From assembly GCA_044353905.1 (NCBI GenBank), contig JBILBA010000005.1, forward strand, positions 5,020 through 69,019: 64,000 nucleotides of DNA, read 5' to 3'. Under the pieces are notes generated by a model, which had not been told where the DNA came from, did not search any database, and worked only from the letters and a program-made list of their open reading frames with translations. This document shows, in pieces, positions 26,003-33,843 of the stretch (within the stretch, counting starts at the first letter, position 1; each line of letters opens with the position of its first letter). The position numbers were made by a program, and so were the translations under genes. The DNA comes from MWH-TA3 sp044353905 (GTDB taxonomy: Bacteria; Actinomycetota; Actinomycetes; Actinomycetales; Microbacteriaceae).

Positions 26003-26701
26003 CTATTTTGCCAGAGGGAATGCCAAATCCGGCATCCAGGTGCTCCACACTTTTGCGAGTCGACCGTCGGCGATGACCGTGTCGAGCGCGCTGTTGAGTT
26101 CGCCCAACAGTTCCGCGTTGCCCTTTTGGACCCCGATACCCCAGGGGTTTCGGGTTTCGGCCGTGAAGGCGACGACGAAATCCGGATCGTTGTCGGCGAG
26201 AGGGATCATGACCACGTCGTCATCAACGAACGCATCGACGGCGCCCGTTCGCAGTGCCGCAATCATGTCCTCGAAGACGCTCGGGCCCGTGAATTCGACA
26301 ATCTCGGCTCCGACGATGGTCTGTGCGACCTTGAGGTTGGCGCTTCCCGCAATCGCACCGACCTTGTATCCGTTCATGGTGGTGTTCGAACGGGCGGGGT
26401 CGTCGGCACGAACCAACACTGTCTCGTTGAAGACCGCGTAGGGCTGCGTGAAGTCAACCAGTGCGATGCGCTCGGGAATCATTCCCTGACCACACCAGAC
26501 CGCGTCCACTTCGCCGCTCTGAACCATCGGAATCATGTTGTCCCAACCGGTGATGACCCATTCAATCTCGCGACCCATCACACTCGCGAGGAGGTCGGCC
26601 GCGGCCGGCTCGTAACCCGTGCGGTGAATCCCGTCAGGGCTGAGGTTGAACAGCGGCGGCGCATCGGCGTCGATGCACGCGAGACGAAGCGCGGCGCTCA
26701 C
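26003..26701 (-). CDS. Family 3 solute-binding-protein fold without signal peptide
   Basis: A 232-residue protein of the amino-acid ABC solute-binding family: ACIDADAPPLFNLSPDG at the N-terminus, then GYEPAAADLLASVMG, WDNMIPMVQSGEVDAV and IPERIALVDFTQPY, ending DGRLAKVWSTWMPD. There is no signal peptide or lipobox; the domain begins within ten residues of the start. The GTG start overlaps the stop of the glutamine-synthetase-like gene (GTGA), so the two are coupled. No ABC permease or ATPase gene is nearby. It may act as a cytosolic ligand-binding or substrate-handling protein rather than in transport. Confidence 0.85.
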   Translation of the reverse strand: MSAALRLACIDADAPPLFNLSPDGIHRTGYEPAAADLLASVMGREIEWVITGWDNMIPMVQSGEVDAVWCGQGMIPERIALVDFTQPYAVFNETVLVRADDPARSNTTMNGYKVGAIAGSANLKVAQTIVGAEIVEFTGPSVFEDMIAALRTGAVDAFVDDDVVMIPLADNDPDFVVAFTAETRNPWGIGVQKGNAELLGELNSALDTVIADGRLAKVWSTWMPDLAFPLAK

Positions 26702-28104
26702 GGGAGGGTCTCCCAGTACTGTGCGAACTCCCATTCGGTGATGACCCCGCAGTAGCGAGCCCACTCGTCTTTCTTCAGGTCGATGAAAACGTCCCGCAAT
26801 TCAGCGGGGAACGCTTTCTTCAAAAGGGCACTTCCTTCGAATTGCACGATGGCGTCTCCTAGTGTCATCGGCATCAGGTCAAACTTCACGACCTTCGCCT
26901 TCTCATCCGTGAGGGGATCCCCCGAATTGATCTTTCGTTCCAGACCGTCCTCGATTGACGCGAGAAGCGCAGTGTGGGACAGATAAGGATTAACGCTCGA
27001 GTCGGGCTGACGGTATTCCATTCGCCCGATCGACGAGATGCGGATCATTCCCGCGCGGGAATCGAGCCCCCACGAGGGCGAACTCGGGGCGAACTGCCCG
27101 GCGTCCCAGAACCGCTTGTACGAGTTGACGGTGCTCGCCATGATGACCGTCGAGTCCGCGGCGTGTGTCAGCATTCCACCGACCGCCCAGCGCCCGACCT
27201 CGGAGAGGTGGATCTGGGTGTTACCCGGTTCGACACACGCGTTCGCCCCGTCCTTCCACAACGACAGGTTGTGGTGGCATCCGTTACCCATCAAACCGTT
27301 GAACGGCTTGGGCATGAACGACGCCGTGACACCCTGCTCGCGCGCAACCTGCTTGCAGATCTGGCGGTACGTGACAAGACGGTCCGAGGTGAGTTCGACC
27401 CGGTCGTACATCCAGTTGAGTTCCAACTGGCCGTCGTCTTCGTAGTCGCCCTCGATCATGTCGAGACCAAACGCCTGCGCGTAGCGAACAACCTGCTTGA
27501 AAATCGGGCGCATGCGTTCGAGGTTTTCCACCTGGTAGGCGGGGCTAGCGCCATCCTTTTTGATGACCTCGAGACCCGGTCCCGTCCACATCATTTCGGG
27601 TTCGGTGCCACTGCGAACTTCGTAGCCGGTACGGGCCGTGAATTCGTGGTGGGCGCGAATCAATAATCCGCGTGAATCGGTTTGCAAGGGTCGGCCGCCA
27701 ACCTCAGCAAAGTGAGGGGGTTCGTAGGCGAGGCACAACATGCGTGCGACAGAGGTATCCCACGGAAGCACGACAAAGGTGTCCGGGTCGGGAAGCGCGA
27801 TCATTTCGCGCGCGCCGATGCCGCCGCCGATGAGCTCGCCCTCGCGAGTCGACTGCAGGTCAGCCACGGCGGTTCGGTGAAGGGCGATGCCCTTTTCGAG
27901 GTTGCGTCGCAGGTGCCGAGCTGGCACCATCTTGGCCACAACTTTCGCGCCGATCGTGGGAAGCATGTAATAGATAAATTCGACGCCGGCGGCGGCAATC
28001 TTCTGTTCGAGGTCTTTGATGACGTCGGGACGCATGTTCGACGCCTGGTGGCGAGAGAACGCGTCGTTGTCCGTCAGCGCACTCGTTCCGAGTTGGTCAA
28101 CCAT
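26698..28104 (-). CDS. Glutamine synthetase-like gamma-glutamyl-amine ligase (PipC/PuuA-like)
   Basis: A 468-residue glutamine synthetase family member of the GlnT/PuuA branch. Visible family elements are the SGTEPEMMWTGPG region near 180, EGDYEDDGQLELNW near 230, the NGCHHNLSLW metal/nucleotide motif near 290, and YRQPDSSVNPYL in the C-terminal half. It would ligate glutamate to an amine with ATP. It lies third in the P450-ferredoxin-GS operon, the order known from mycobacterial pip genes. The ATG has an AAGGAG ribosome site eight bases upstream. Confidence 0.92.
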   Translation of the reverse strand: MVDQLGTSALTDNDAFSRHQASNMRPDVIKDLEQKIAAAGVEFIYYMLPTIGAKVVAKMVPARHLRRNLEKGIALHRTAVADLQSTREGELIGGGIGAREMIALPDPDTFVVLPWDTSVARMLCLAYEPPHFAEVGGRPLQTDSRGLLIRAHHEFTARTGYEVRSGTEPEMMWTGPGLEVIKKDGASPAYQVENLERMRPIFKQVVRYAQAFGLDMIEGDYEDDGQLELNWMYDRVELTSDRLVTYRQICKQVAREQGVTASFMPKPFNGLMGNGCHHNLSLWKDGANACVEPGNTQIHLSEVGRWAVGGMLTHAADSTVIMASTVNSYKRFWDAGQFAPSSPSWGLDSRAGMIRISSIGRMEYRQPDSSVNPYLSHTALLASIEDGLERKINSGDPLTDEKAKVVKFDLMPMTLGDAIVQFEGSALLKKAFPAELRDVFIDLKKDEWARYCGVITEWEFAQYWETLP

Positions 28105-28148
28105 TGGTGGGACTCCTTTGTCCTTGTTTTCGGTGGGGTGAATCGGGG

Positions 28149-28337
28149 TCAGTCGGTGACCAGGATGGCTTGCATTGGGCACACGTCAGCCGCTTCGTCG
28201 ACATCCGCCCGCAACGAGTCGTCGGGGTTCTCATCGAACTGCAGAACGCCCTTGTCGTCGAGGCGGAAAACGGTCGGCGCAGAGAAGGTGCACTGACCGT
28301 GGTTGTCGCACTTCGCGCGGTCTACAGAAACGTGCAT
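28149..28337 (-). CDS. 3Fe-4S ferredoxin, P450 electron donor
   Basis: A 62-residue ferredoxin. The cluster ligands are C10 and C16 in KCDNHGQC, with His13 where 4Fe-4S proteins have the second Cys, and C53 in DVCPMQAI. This C-x2-H-x2-C...CP pattern marks the 3Fe-4S ferredoxins that serve bacterial P450s. It sits 26 bases after the P450 gene and has an AAGGAG ribosome site. No ferredoxin reductase is encoded in the window, so electrons must come from a reductase elsewhere. Confidence 0.93.
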   Translation of the reverse strand: MHVSVDRAKCDNHGQCTFSAPTVFRLDDKGVLQFDENPDDSLRADVDEAADVCPMQAILVTD

Positions 28338-28363
28338 GGTGTTCTCCTTGGTGTTGTTTGAGG

Positions 28364-29557
28364 TTATCGCTTGTCGAACGCGAGCGGAAGATGCACGGGC
28401 CCTGTGTTACCCGAATCAGGCATCCATTCGTCCTGCCCGTTGACTCGAATGTTGGTCATTCGTTGGGACAGGGTCCTAAACGCAATCGCCATGTCCATTC
28501 GAGCAACGAAGTGCCCGAGGCAGTGGTGCATCCCGCCGCCAAAGCCATAGTGCGGCGCTCGTTCGACGGTGATGTCAATTCCGGGGTTCGGATAGGCAGC
28601 GGGGTCGTTCCCGCTCACCTGGGTAAAGAAGTGAACCGTCGAGCCGGCTGGCGCGTGAAGGTCTTCATAATCGAAATCGACAACGGCTTCGCGCGTGACC
28701 CACGTGGTCGTCGGATTGGATCGCATGACTTCCTCGACCGCGTTCCGAGCAAGTTCGGGGTTCTTCGCGAGGAGCTCCCATTGGTCGGGGTTTCGCATCA
28801 TTGTCTGAATACCGAGACCGAGTTGATTGCGCGTCGTGTCCATTCCTCCGAAAATGAGAAGGCACAGCGCGTTTCGCAGTTCATCGTCGCTCAGGCTGTC
28901 ACCGTCTCGGTTCGCTTCAACGAGGCGCGTCACGAGATCGTCGCGCGGGTTCGCCTGGCGATCGGCGATGAGCGCTTCAGCGTATCCATAGAGTTCGGCG
29001 AGCGCCGCCTCGATCTCGGGCAGGTCTTCCTTGATCGTGATTCCCAGCGCCAGACCAATCGAACTGGAAATTCGGGCGATGGTCGGCCATTCACTTTCGG
29101 GTATCCCCGTCAGAATGCATAACACGCGTGTTGCGTACGGCTCGGCAAAGTCGTTGACGTACTCGAACTCGCCGTTGTCGATGATCGCGTCGACAATTTC
29201 AGCCGCAAGTTTTTCGAAGCGTGGAACATACGCTTCGATGTGGCGGAACGAGAACGCCGGATTGAGCATGCGCCTGATCCGGTGGTGGTCGTCGCCTTCG
29301 AGGACCAACAGGCACTTGGTCCACCAGTCGTGGAACAATCCGGTGTGCACTCCGTTGTGGTCCGGCCATTTTCCGCTGCCCTGGCTCAAGCGGGTGTCTT
29401 TGAGAAGGATGCTGACGTATTCGTGCCTTAGGACGGCGAACCCGTAATTGGTTGTCGCGAACCAGTGCTGTTCTCGAGCGTTGCGAACCGCCTCGGAATG
29501 CATCGCAAAGGACGGATCTGAAATGTCCAGATGCGGTACAGCGATATCCGTTGGCAT
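28364..29557 (-). CDS. Cytochrome P450 (candidate cyclic-amine monooxygenase)
   Basis: A 397-residue soluble bacterial P450. The heme-ligand motif FGGGMHHCLGHFVAR places Cys at about 346. The I-helix oxygen-activation motif is FGGMDTTRNQ near 238, and the K-helix ExxR is EEVMR. It is the first gene of a five-gene operon with ferredoxin, glutamine-synthetase-like ligase, binding protein and gamma-glutamyl hydrolase. This context resembles CYP151 (PipA/MorA), which hydroxylates piperidine, pyrrolidine and morpholine next to nitrogen; the substrate here is inferred. Start ATG at 29555-29557 with GAGG nine bases upstream. Confidence 0.93.
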   Translation of the reverse strand: MPTDIAVPHLDISDPSFAMHSEAVRNAREQHWFATTNYGFAVLRHEYVSILLKDTRLSQGSGKWPDHNGVHTGLFHDWWTKCLLVLEGDDHHRIRRMLNPAFSFRHIEAYVPRFEKLAAEIVDAIIDNGEFEYVNDFAEPYATRVLCILTGIPESEWPTIARISSSIGLALGITIKEDLPEIEAALAELYGYAEALIADRQANPRDDLVTRLVEANRDGDSLSDDELRNALCLLIFGGMDTTRNQLGLGIQTMMRNPDQWELLAKNPELARNAVEEVMRSNPTTTWVTREAVVDFDYEDLHAPAGSTVHFFTQVSGNDPAAYPNPGIDITVERAPHYGFGGGMHHCLGHFVARMDMAIAFRTLSQRMTNIRVNGQDEWMPDSGNTGPVHLPLAFDKR

Positions 29558-29609
29558 TAGGTGAACCTCATTGTTCGAGCGACTCGGTCGCAAATGGTTG
29601 TTGTGGTAA

Positions 29610-29615
29610 ATCTTA
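29610..29615 (-). promoter_or_regulatory. Possible -10 (TAAGAT) of the P450 operon
   Basis: TAAGAT on the minus strand fits TANNNT and would give a leader of about 45 bases with the GAGG ribosome site. The expected -35 position falls within the CTAAATC...GATTTAG inverted repeat. Confidence 0.35.
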
Positions 29616-29625
29616 TGCCAATTTG

Positions 29626-29653
29626 CTAAATCCTGCATTGATGAATGATTTAG
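29626..29653. promoter_or_regulatory. Inverted repeat CTAAATC-N14-GATTTAG, candidate operator
   Basis: Two perfect 7-base arms (29626-29632 and 29647-29653) in the A+T-rich divergent gap between the P450 operon and the APC permease gene. It overlaps the probable -35 of the P450 promoter, so a bound regulator would block it. Confidence 0.4.
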
Positions 29654-29663
29654 TGAAAAACGC

Positions 29664-29677
29664 TGTTTCGTAAAACA
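29664..29677. promoter_or_regulatory. Inverted repeat TGTTTCGTAAAACA, candidate operator
   Basis: A 5-4-5 perfect palindrome on the permease side of the same gap. Its GTTT...AAAC core resembles the core of the 23669 palindrome, though with a shorter spacer. Confidence 0.35.
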
Positions 29678-29779
29678 TCTATCTCTGCAGAAAAAAACGC
29701 GCTATGTTTGCCCCAGCACAACGAGGTGCGACCAATGCCGGTGGCACCTCGCGATTTACACAACAATCGAAAGGTCACA

Positions 29780-31249
29780 ATGGCTACGTCAGACAAAGCG
29801 CAACTTAGCGCCCTCGGATACGAGGGTTCCTATAACCGCTCCATGACCGTATGGAGCACAATGGCGCTCGGGTTCACCTACCTGTCGCCGCTCGTCGCAA
29901 TTTACGCACTGTTCGGCCTCGGCCTCATGACCGGCGGACCGGGCTCCATCTTCTGGATCCTCATCGTCGGTGGTGGGCAGATGCTCGTCGCGCTCGTCAT
30001 GGGTGAGGTCGTCTCGCAGTTCCCCATCGCTGGTGGAATCTATCCCTGGATGCGCCGCCTCGCCGGCCGCCGATCCGCATGGCTCGCCGCGTGGGTCTAC
30101 GTCTGGGCGATGCTCGTGACGATCGCGTCGGTTGCTCAATACGGCACCGGCTTCCTCGCCACCGTTCTTGGTGTGACCGAGGTCTCGTCAGAACTCACCC
30201 TGATCCTTGCGATCAGCCTCCTCGTGGTGGCGCTTCTCGTCAACCTCGGAGGAACCAAAACCCTCGCTCGTATCGCGACCATCGGTCTGGCTGCAGAGCT
30301 GGTCGGTGTCGTCGGACTTGGTCTTTACCTGCTTTTGTTCGAACGCCAGAACGAGTTCAGCATCTTCACCGAAGGCTTCGCGTCGGCTGATTATGGCACC
30401 GCGTTCATGGGTGCAGCCCTCGTCGGTCTGTTCATGTTCTACGGCTTCGAGGCCTGTGGTGACGTCGCTGAAGAAGTTGACGACGCTGCCCGTGAGGTAC
30501 CGAAGGCCATGATTCTCACCATCCTCATCGGTGGCGTCTCGGCCCTCGCATCGTTCGCGGGATACGTTCTCGCCGCATCGCCCGAACTCCTCGCCGCGAC
30601 CGCAGCGGGAGAGAACGCGGACCCCATCGGAACGATCCTCGCGGACGTCCTCGGAGAAACCGGCGCACGCCTGTTCCTCGTGGTTGCTGTCGTTGCATTC
30701 ATCTCGTGCTGCTTGAGCCTGCAGGCTGCTGCAAGCCGCTTGCTGCACTCGTTCGCGCGCGACAAGATGCTTCCCGCCAGCGGATGGCTCAGCCAGATCT
30801 CAGAGCGCAGCAAGGTCCCGACCAACGCGCTGCTCGTCGCGAGCATCATCCCGATGTTGCTCTGTGTCGTCATCTACGCCAACCCGGCGTCGTTGGTTCC
30901 GATTACCGCATTCGCAGTGCTCGGAATTTACATCGCGTTCCAGTCGGTCGTCCTCGCGTCGCTCATCCAGCGATTCCGTGGATGGAAGCCAGCCGGACCG
31001 TGGACCCTGGGTTCGTTCGGACTGATCATCAACATCGCCGCACTCGCTTACGGAATCTGGGCAATCTCGTGGTTGCTCCAGCCCGGCGTGAGCGGTGACT
31101 GGTTCATCGACAACATCTCGCTCATCGGCGTGGTGGCGGTATTGGTCCCCGGTGGCCTTTACCTGCTCGTCGCTCGTCCTCACCTTCGCTCGAAGGCTCC
31201 GTATTCGGACGCCATCGAGGTCGCGAAGAAGATGCGCGCAGGCAGCTAA
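29780..31249 (+). CDS. APC-superfamily amino acid/amine permease
   Basis: A 489-residue transporter with about 12 membrane segments. The family start is visible in SMTVWSTMALGFTYLSPLVA and LFGLGLMTGGPGSIFWILIV; GEVVSQFPIAGGIYPWMRRL follows TM2, and FYGFEACGDVAEEVDDAARE lies after TM6. Homologues import amino acids, GABA, ethanolamine or polyamines. It is divergent from the P450 operon and probably brings in its substrate. The ATG at 29780 with GAAAGG upstream is preferred over an in-frame ATG at 29708. Confidence 0.92.
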   Translation: MATSDKAQLSALGYEGSYNRSMTVWSTMALGFTYLSPLVAIYALFGLGLMTGGPGSIFWILIVGGGQMLVALVMGEVVSQFPIAGGIYPWMRRLAGRRSAWLAAWVYVWAMLVTIASVAQYGTGFLATVLGVTEVSSELTLILAISLLVVALLVNLGGTKTLARIATIGLAAELVGVVGLGLYLLLFERQNEFSIFTEGFASADYGTAFMGAALVGLFMFYGFEACGDVAEEVDDAAREVPKAMILTILIGGVSALASFAGYVLAASPELLAATAAGENADPIGTILADVLGETGARLFLVVAVVAFISCCLSLQAAASRLLHSFARDKMLPASGWLSQISERSKVPTNALLVASIIPMLLCVVIYANPASLVPITAFAVLGIYIAFQSVVLASLIQRFRGWKPAGPWTLGSFGLIINIAALAYGIWAISWLLQPGVSGDWFIDNISLIGVVAVLVPGGLYLLVARPHLRSKAPYSDAIEVAKKMRAGS

Positions 31250-31264
31250 CAACTCGCACAACGG

Positions 31265-31290
31265 TGAGGTCCCGCTTCGGCGGGGCCTCA
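31265..31290. terminator. Strong hairpin terminator, usable from both directions
   Basis: TGAGGTCCCGC-TTCG-GCGGGGCCTCA is an 11-base-pair stem with one G-U pair and a stable TTCG tetraloop, followed by TTCGTTT on the plus strand. It separates the permease gene from the convergent tad genes and marks the right end of the catabolic cluster. Confidence 0.8.
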
Positions 31291-31295
31291 TTCGT

Positions 31296-31676
31296 TTAAG
31301 GAGCCTCGCGAAAAGCACGTCCCGTCACATCGGTCTCGGCGATGGCCAGCCACGGTCCGATTGCGGGCACTGCGAGGCGAATCGTGATCGAGGCGATTAC
31401 CTCTCCCACTGACTCATCCGACGTGACGGACACGGAACGAACCAGCGACGCGGCGATACCGCTGGTCACAAGTTCGGTGGCACGGTCAACGCCCTCGGAA
31501 TCAACCGTGTCCGCCAGCGCGGCGTGTGCCGCTCCGGCAATCGCCGAATCGATTGCCACCGCTCGAATGTGCGCGACAAAGGCAATTTGAAGCACGGTCA
31601 GCGCAACCGCAATGAGCAGAACACCGACCAGCACGAACTCGACCGGGGCACTGCCACGTTCGAGCCCGCGTGTCAT
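31296..31676 (-). CDS. TadE-like pilus protein
   Basis: A 126-residue TadE-type pseudopilin: RGLERGSAPVEFVLVGVLLI has the prepilin-like Glu in the hydrophobic helix, followed by an exported domain with AIDSAIAGAAHAALADT. Its ATG overlaps the stop of the upstream 53-residue pilin-like gene (ATGA). The next tad genes in transcription order would be the TadE and TadE/G-like genes now at 22211-21352. Confidence 0.8.
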   Translation of the reverse strand: MTRGLERGSAPVEFVLVGVLLIAVALTVLQIAFVAHIRAVAIDSAIAGAAHAALADTVDSEGVDRATELVTSGIAASLVRSVSVTSDESVGEVIASITIRLAVPAIGPWLAIAETDVTGRAFREAP

Positions 31677-31834
31677 ATCGACAGGACGCGATCGATGGCG
31701 TTGTTGAAGACGTCGCCGAGGGCCGGGCCGGCCATCGCCCACATCACGACGACGAGTCCCGCCGTCATGAGAGTGATGAGGACCCAGCCAGGAACATCGC
31801 CGCGGTCAGAGGAATTACGAGTGAAGTTCGACAT
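31673..31834 (-). CDS. Small Flp-pilin-like membrane protein of the tad locus
   Basis: A 53-residue frame. The translation starts MSNFTRNSSDRGDVPGWVLI and continues with a hydrophobic helix (TLMTAGLVVVMWAMAGPAL) and a short tail GDVFNNAIDRVLSI. Length, single N-terminal helix and position between TadC and TadE fit the major pilin or a pilin-like subunit of actinobacterial Tad systems. It lacks the usual GxxxxE of a classical Flp cleavage site, so the exact role is inferred. Confidence 0.7.
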   Translation of the reverse strand: MSNFTRNSSDRGDVPGWVLITLMTAGLVVVMWAMAGPALGDVFNNAIDRVLSI

Positions 31835-31885
31835 GACCCCATCGTGGGGCTCGCGCGGTCGTGGCGCGAAACTTATCCCCAGAAC

Positions 31886-32278
31886 TCAGGAGAGTGCGGT
31901 CTTTTTTCGTTCGTCACCGATACGAATCGCGTAGAACACGGTTCCTGCGATGACGGCCACGGCGGCGACGCGGAACACGATATTGAGTGCTTCGATGGCG
32001 GGGCTAAACGGCGAATTGGCGAATTGGCCGTCACCAGCCAGCGGGTCGTAGGCGTACACGAGAAGCGACACGGTTGCGACGCTGAGAACAATCGCCGCGG
32101 CGAGTGACATCCACGTCAGTTTCGGAATGGTGACACGGCTGATGAGGCGCGTCGTAATCGTCAGCAACACCACCATCACGATCGCCGCACCGCCCTGAAG
32201 GGCGTCCACCCAACCGATCAGGCTGAACAAAACGGCGATGACTTGGATAAAAAGTGCAATGGTGAGGCGAAATCTCAT
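31886..32278 (-). CDS. Unrecognised four-helix membrane protein inside the tad locus
   Basis: A 130-residue protein with about four hydrophobic segments (LTIALFIQVIAVLFSLIGW, then GGAAIVMVVLLTITT, SLAAAIVLSVATVSLLVYA and VFRVAAVAVIAGTVFYAI) and a charged C-terminus. I know no family. It lies between tadC and the small pilin. The ATG at 32276-32278 has GGAAAGGA seven bases upstream. Confidence 0.65.
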   Translation of the reverse strand: MRFRLTIALFIQVIAVLFSLIGWVDALQGGAAIVMVVLLTITTRLISRVTIPKLTWMSLAAAIVLSVATVSLLVYAYDPLAGDGQFANSPFSPAIEALNIVFRVAAVAVIAGTVFYAIRIGDERKKTALS

Positions 32279-32324
32279 GATGTCCTTTCCGACACCACAA
32301 GTATTGCGCGAAATCCAGCGAACA

Positions 32325-32996
32325 TCACAGAGCAATCGAGCCGAGTGCGGTCAGCCCGGGGAACACCGCCATAACAACGGTGACGGGAAGGATCGCAAAA
32401 ACGAGCGGGAACATCATCAGGGTCTCTTTCGCGCTGGCGGCTTCGAGCAGTCGCCGGCCGGCGGCCTGTTGTTCGTCATCGGCCAGTGCGCGAATGATCT
32501 CGGTGAGCGGCGTTCCGTATTGCCGGGCCGTGAGGACATGGTCGATTAGTCGAGACCAACCCTCGTGCGCGACACGCGCATCGCTCGACTGAAGTGCGTC
32601 GGATACCGAGACACCGAGAGCGATTTCGGCCACGATGAATCTGCACTCGTCGGCCAGTTCACCAACGCCGCTTGTTGCGATTCGTTCGAGCGCAGTGGGC
32701 ACCGACATTCCGGCAGAGACACAAAGACCGATCAGGTCCAGTGCGCCGGGCAGTTCCTCGGACACCGCGCCGCGACGACGACGCCGATTGACCATGTCGT
32801 TGATGACGCTCGCGGGAAGTCGGAACACGAGCCCGAGGGAACGCAGTGCGCCGTTCCGCTCGTCGATCGGGGTTCCTGCGATCGCGACGTCTCGAATGTG
32901 CGGAGCGAGGCGGATCGCGACGCGTGACGCCGTCGCCCCCGACACAATCACGAACAGCCCGAGACCAAGCAGTGCCCCGAGCGCAACCTCAATCAT
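32325..32996 (-). CDS. tadC: Tad secretion inner-membrane protein TadC
   Basis: A 223-residue type II secretion F-domain protein. The cytosolic helical core includes GALDLIGLCVSAGMSVPTAL and DHVLTARQYGTPLTEIIRAL, with flanking membrane helices (about 1-22, and two at the C-terminus around LMMFPLVFAILPVTVVMAVF). With TadB it forms the platform on which TadA works. Its start overlaps tadB by eight bases. Confidence 0.9.
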   Translation of the reverse strand: MIEVALGALLGLGLFVIVSGATASRVAIRLAPHIRDVAIAGTPIDERNGALRSLGLVFRLPASVINDMVNRRRRRGAVSEELPGALDLIGLCVSAGMSVPTALERIATSGVGELADECRFIVAEIALGVSVSDALQSSDARVAHEGWSRLIDHVLTARQYGTPLTEIIRALADDEQQAAGRRLLEAASAKETLMMFPLVFAILPVTVVMAVFPGLTALGSIAL

Positions 32997-33843
32997 GGAG
33001 CGCCCCGATCAACCAGCGGGCGGGTTCACGCAGTGTTCCCAGCGCGCGCATGGCGACATACGCGACCACCGTGGTCCCCGCCGACGCCACAATCAGAATC
33101 GTTCCCGCCGCGGTGGAATAGGCCTCCCTGTTTTCGGGCCTGCTCACCAACAGCGCGAGCACGATCCACGGGGAAACGACGCCGAGGGTGGCCGCGTGCC
33201 GCACCCACGATTGTCGAGACTGTGCCTCGCGCCTCATGGCGGATTCCCGGCGAACCGAACGACCGAGTTCTGTCAACACCGCCGGAAGTTCCGTACCTCC
33301 GAATTCGCGGGCGACGACGATTGCTTCGACTACACGATCGGCGATCGGGTCGGCGAGCGCCCGTTGCAGTCGCCGTAGCGCAGTGTCGACATCACTGCCG
33401 CGCCGCAGATTGACTTCGAGCTCCGTCCAGGCGACGCGCCATTCCTTCGGAACCATTGCGGATGCCGCGATCATCGCGTCGGTCAAGGTCGCACCGGAAC
33501 GAAGTGCGACCCGAATTGAATCAATAACGTCGGGCCACAGCGCACGTGCGCGCTGCCGGCGGCGATCACGAGCACTCGCCAACGCAACTATCGGCACCCC
33601 GCACCCCACTACAAAGCCGAGCGGAGCGACACTGGGAAGCGGAATCACGGTCGCGGTCAGCGCGCCGGCAATCATCGCGACTGTTGTCATCACGGCGCCG
33701 ATGATCGCCAGCGGGACGCCGGCGAGCCCCGCTTCGTCGAACCAGGTGCGAACGGAACGAGGGCGCCGCACACCCCGAGGAAGAATCAACAGGGCGATCC
33801 CGATTCCCAGGAGAACCCCGCAGGCGATTATCGCTGCGCCCAC
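32989..33843 (-). CDS. tadB: Tad secretion inner-membrane protein TadB
   Basis: A 284-residue T2SS F-domain protein with N-terminal membrane helices (IIACGVLLGIGIALLIL and the segment near 45-85), a cytosolic core (LWPDVIDSIRVALRSGATL, then VVEAIVVAREFGGTELPAVL) and C-terminal helices. It overlaps tadA by 16 bases and tadC by 8, forming a tightly coupled operon. Confidence 0.9.
   Translation of the reverse strand: MGAAIIACGVLLGIGIALLILPRGVRRPRSVRTWFDEAGLAGVPLAIIGAVMTTVAMIAGALTATVIPLPSVAPLGFVVGCGVPIVALASARDRRRQRARALWPDVIDSIRVALRSGATLTDAMIAASAMVPKEWRVAWTELEVNLRRGSDVDTALRRLQRALADPIADRVVEAIVVAREFGGTELPAVLTELGRSVRRESAMRREAQSRQSWVRHAATLGVVSPWIVLALLVSRPENREAYSTAAGTILIVASAGTTVVAYVAMRALGTLREPARWLIGALHD

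Noticed and set aside
29558..29779. Riboswitch or attenuator upstream of the APC permease
   Set aside because: The gap shows short palindromes suited to protein binding but no long conserved stem arrangement or terminator before the start.
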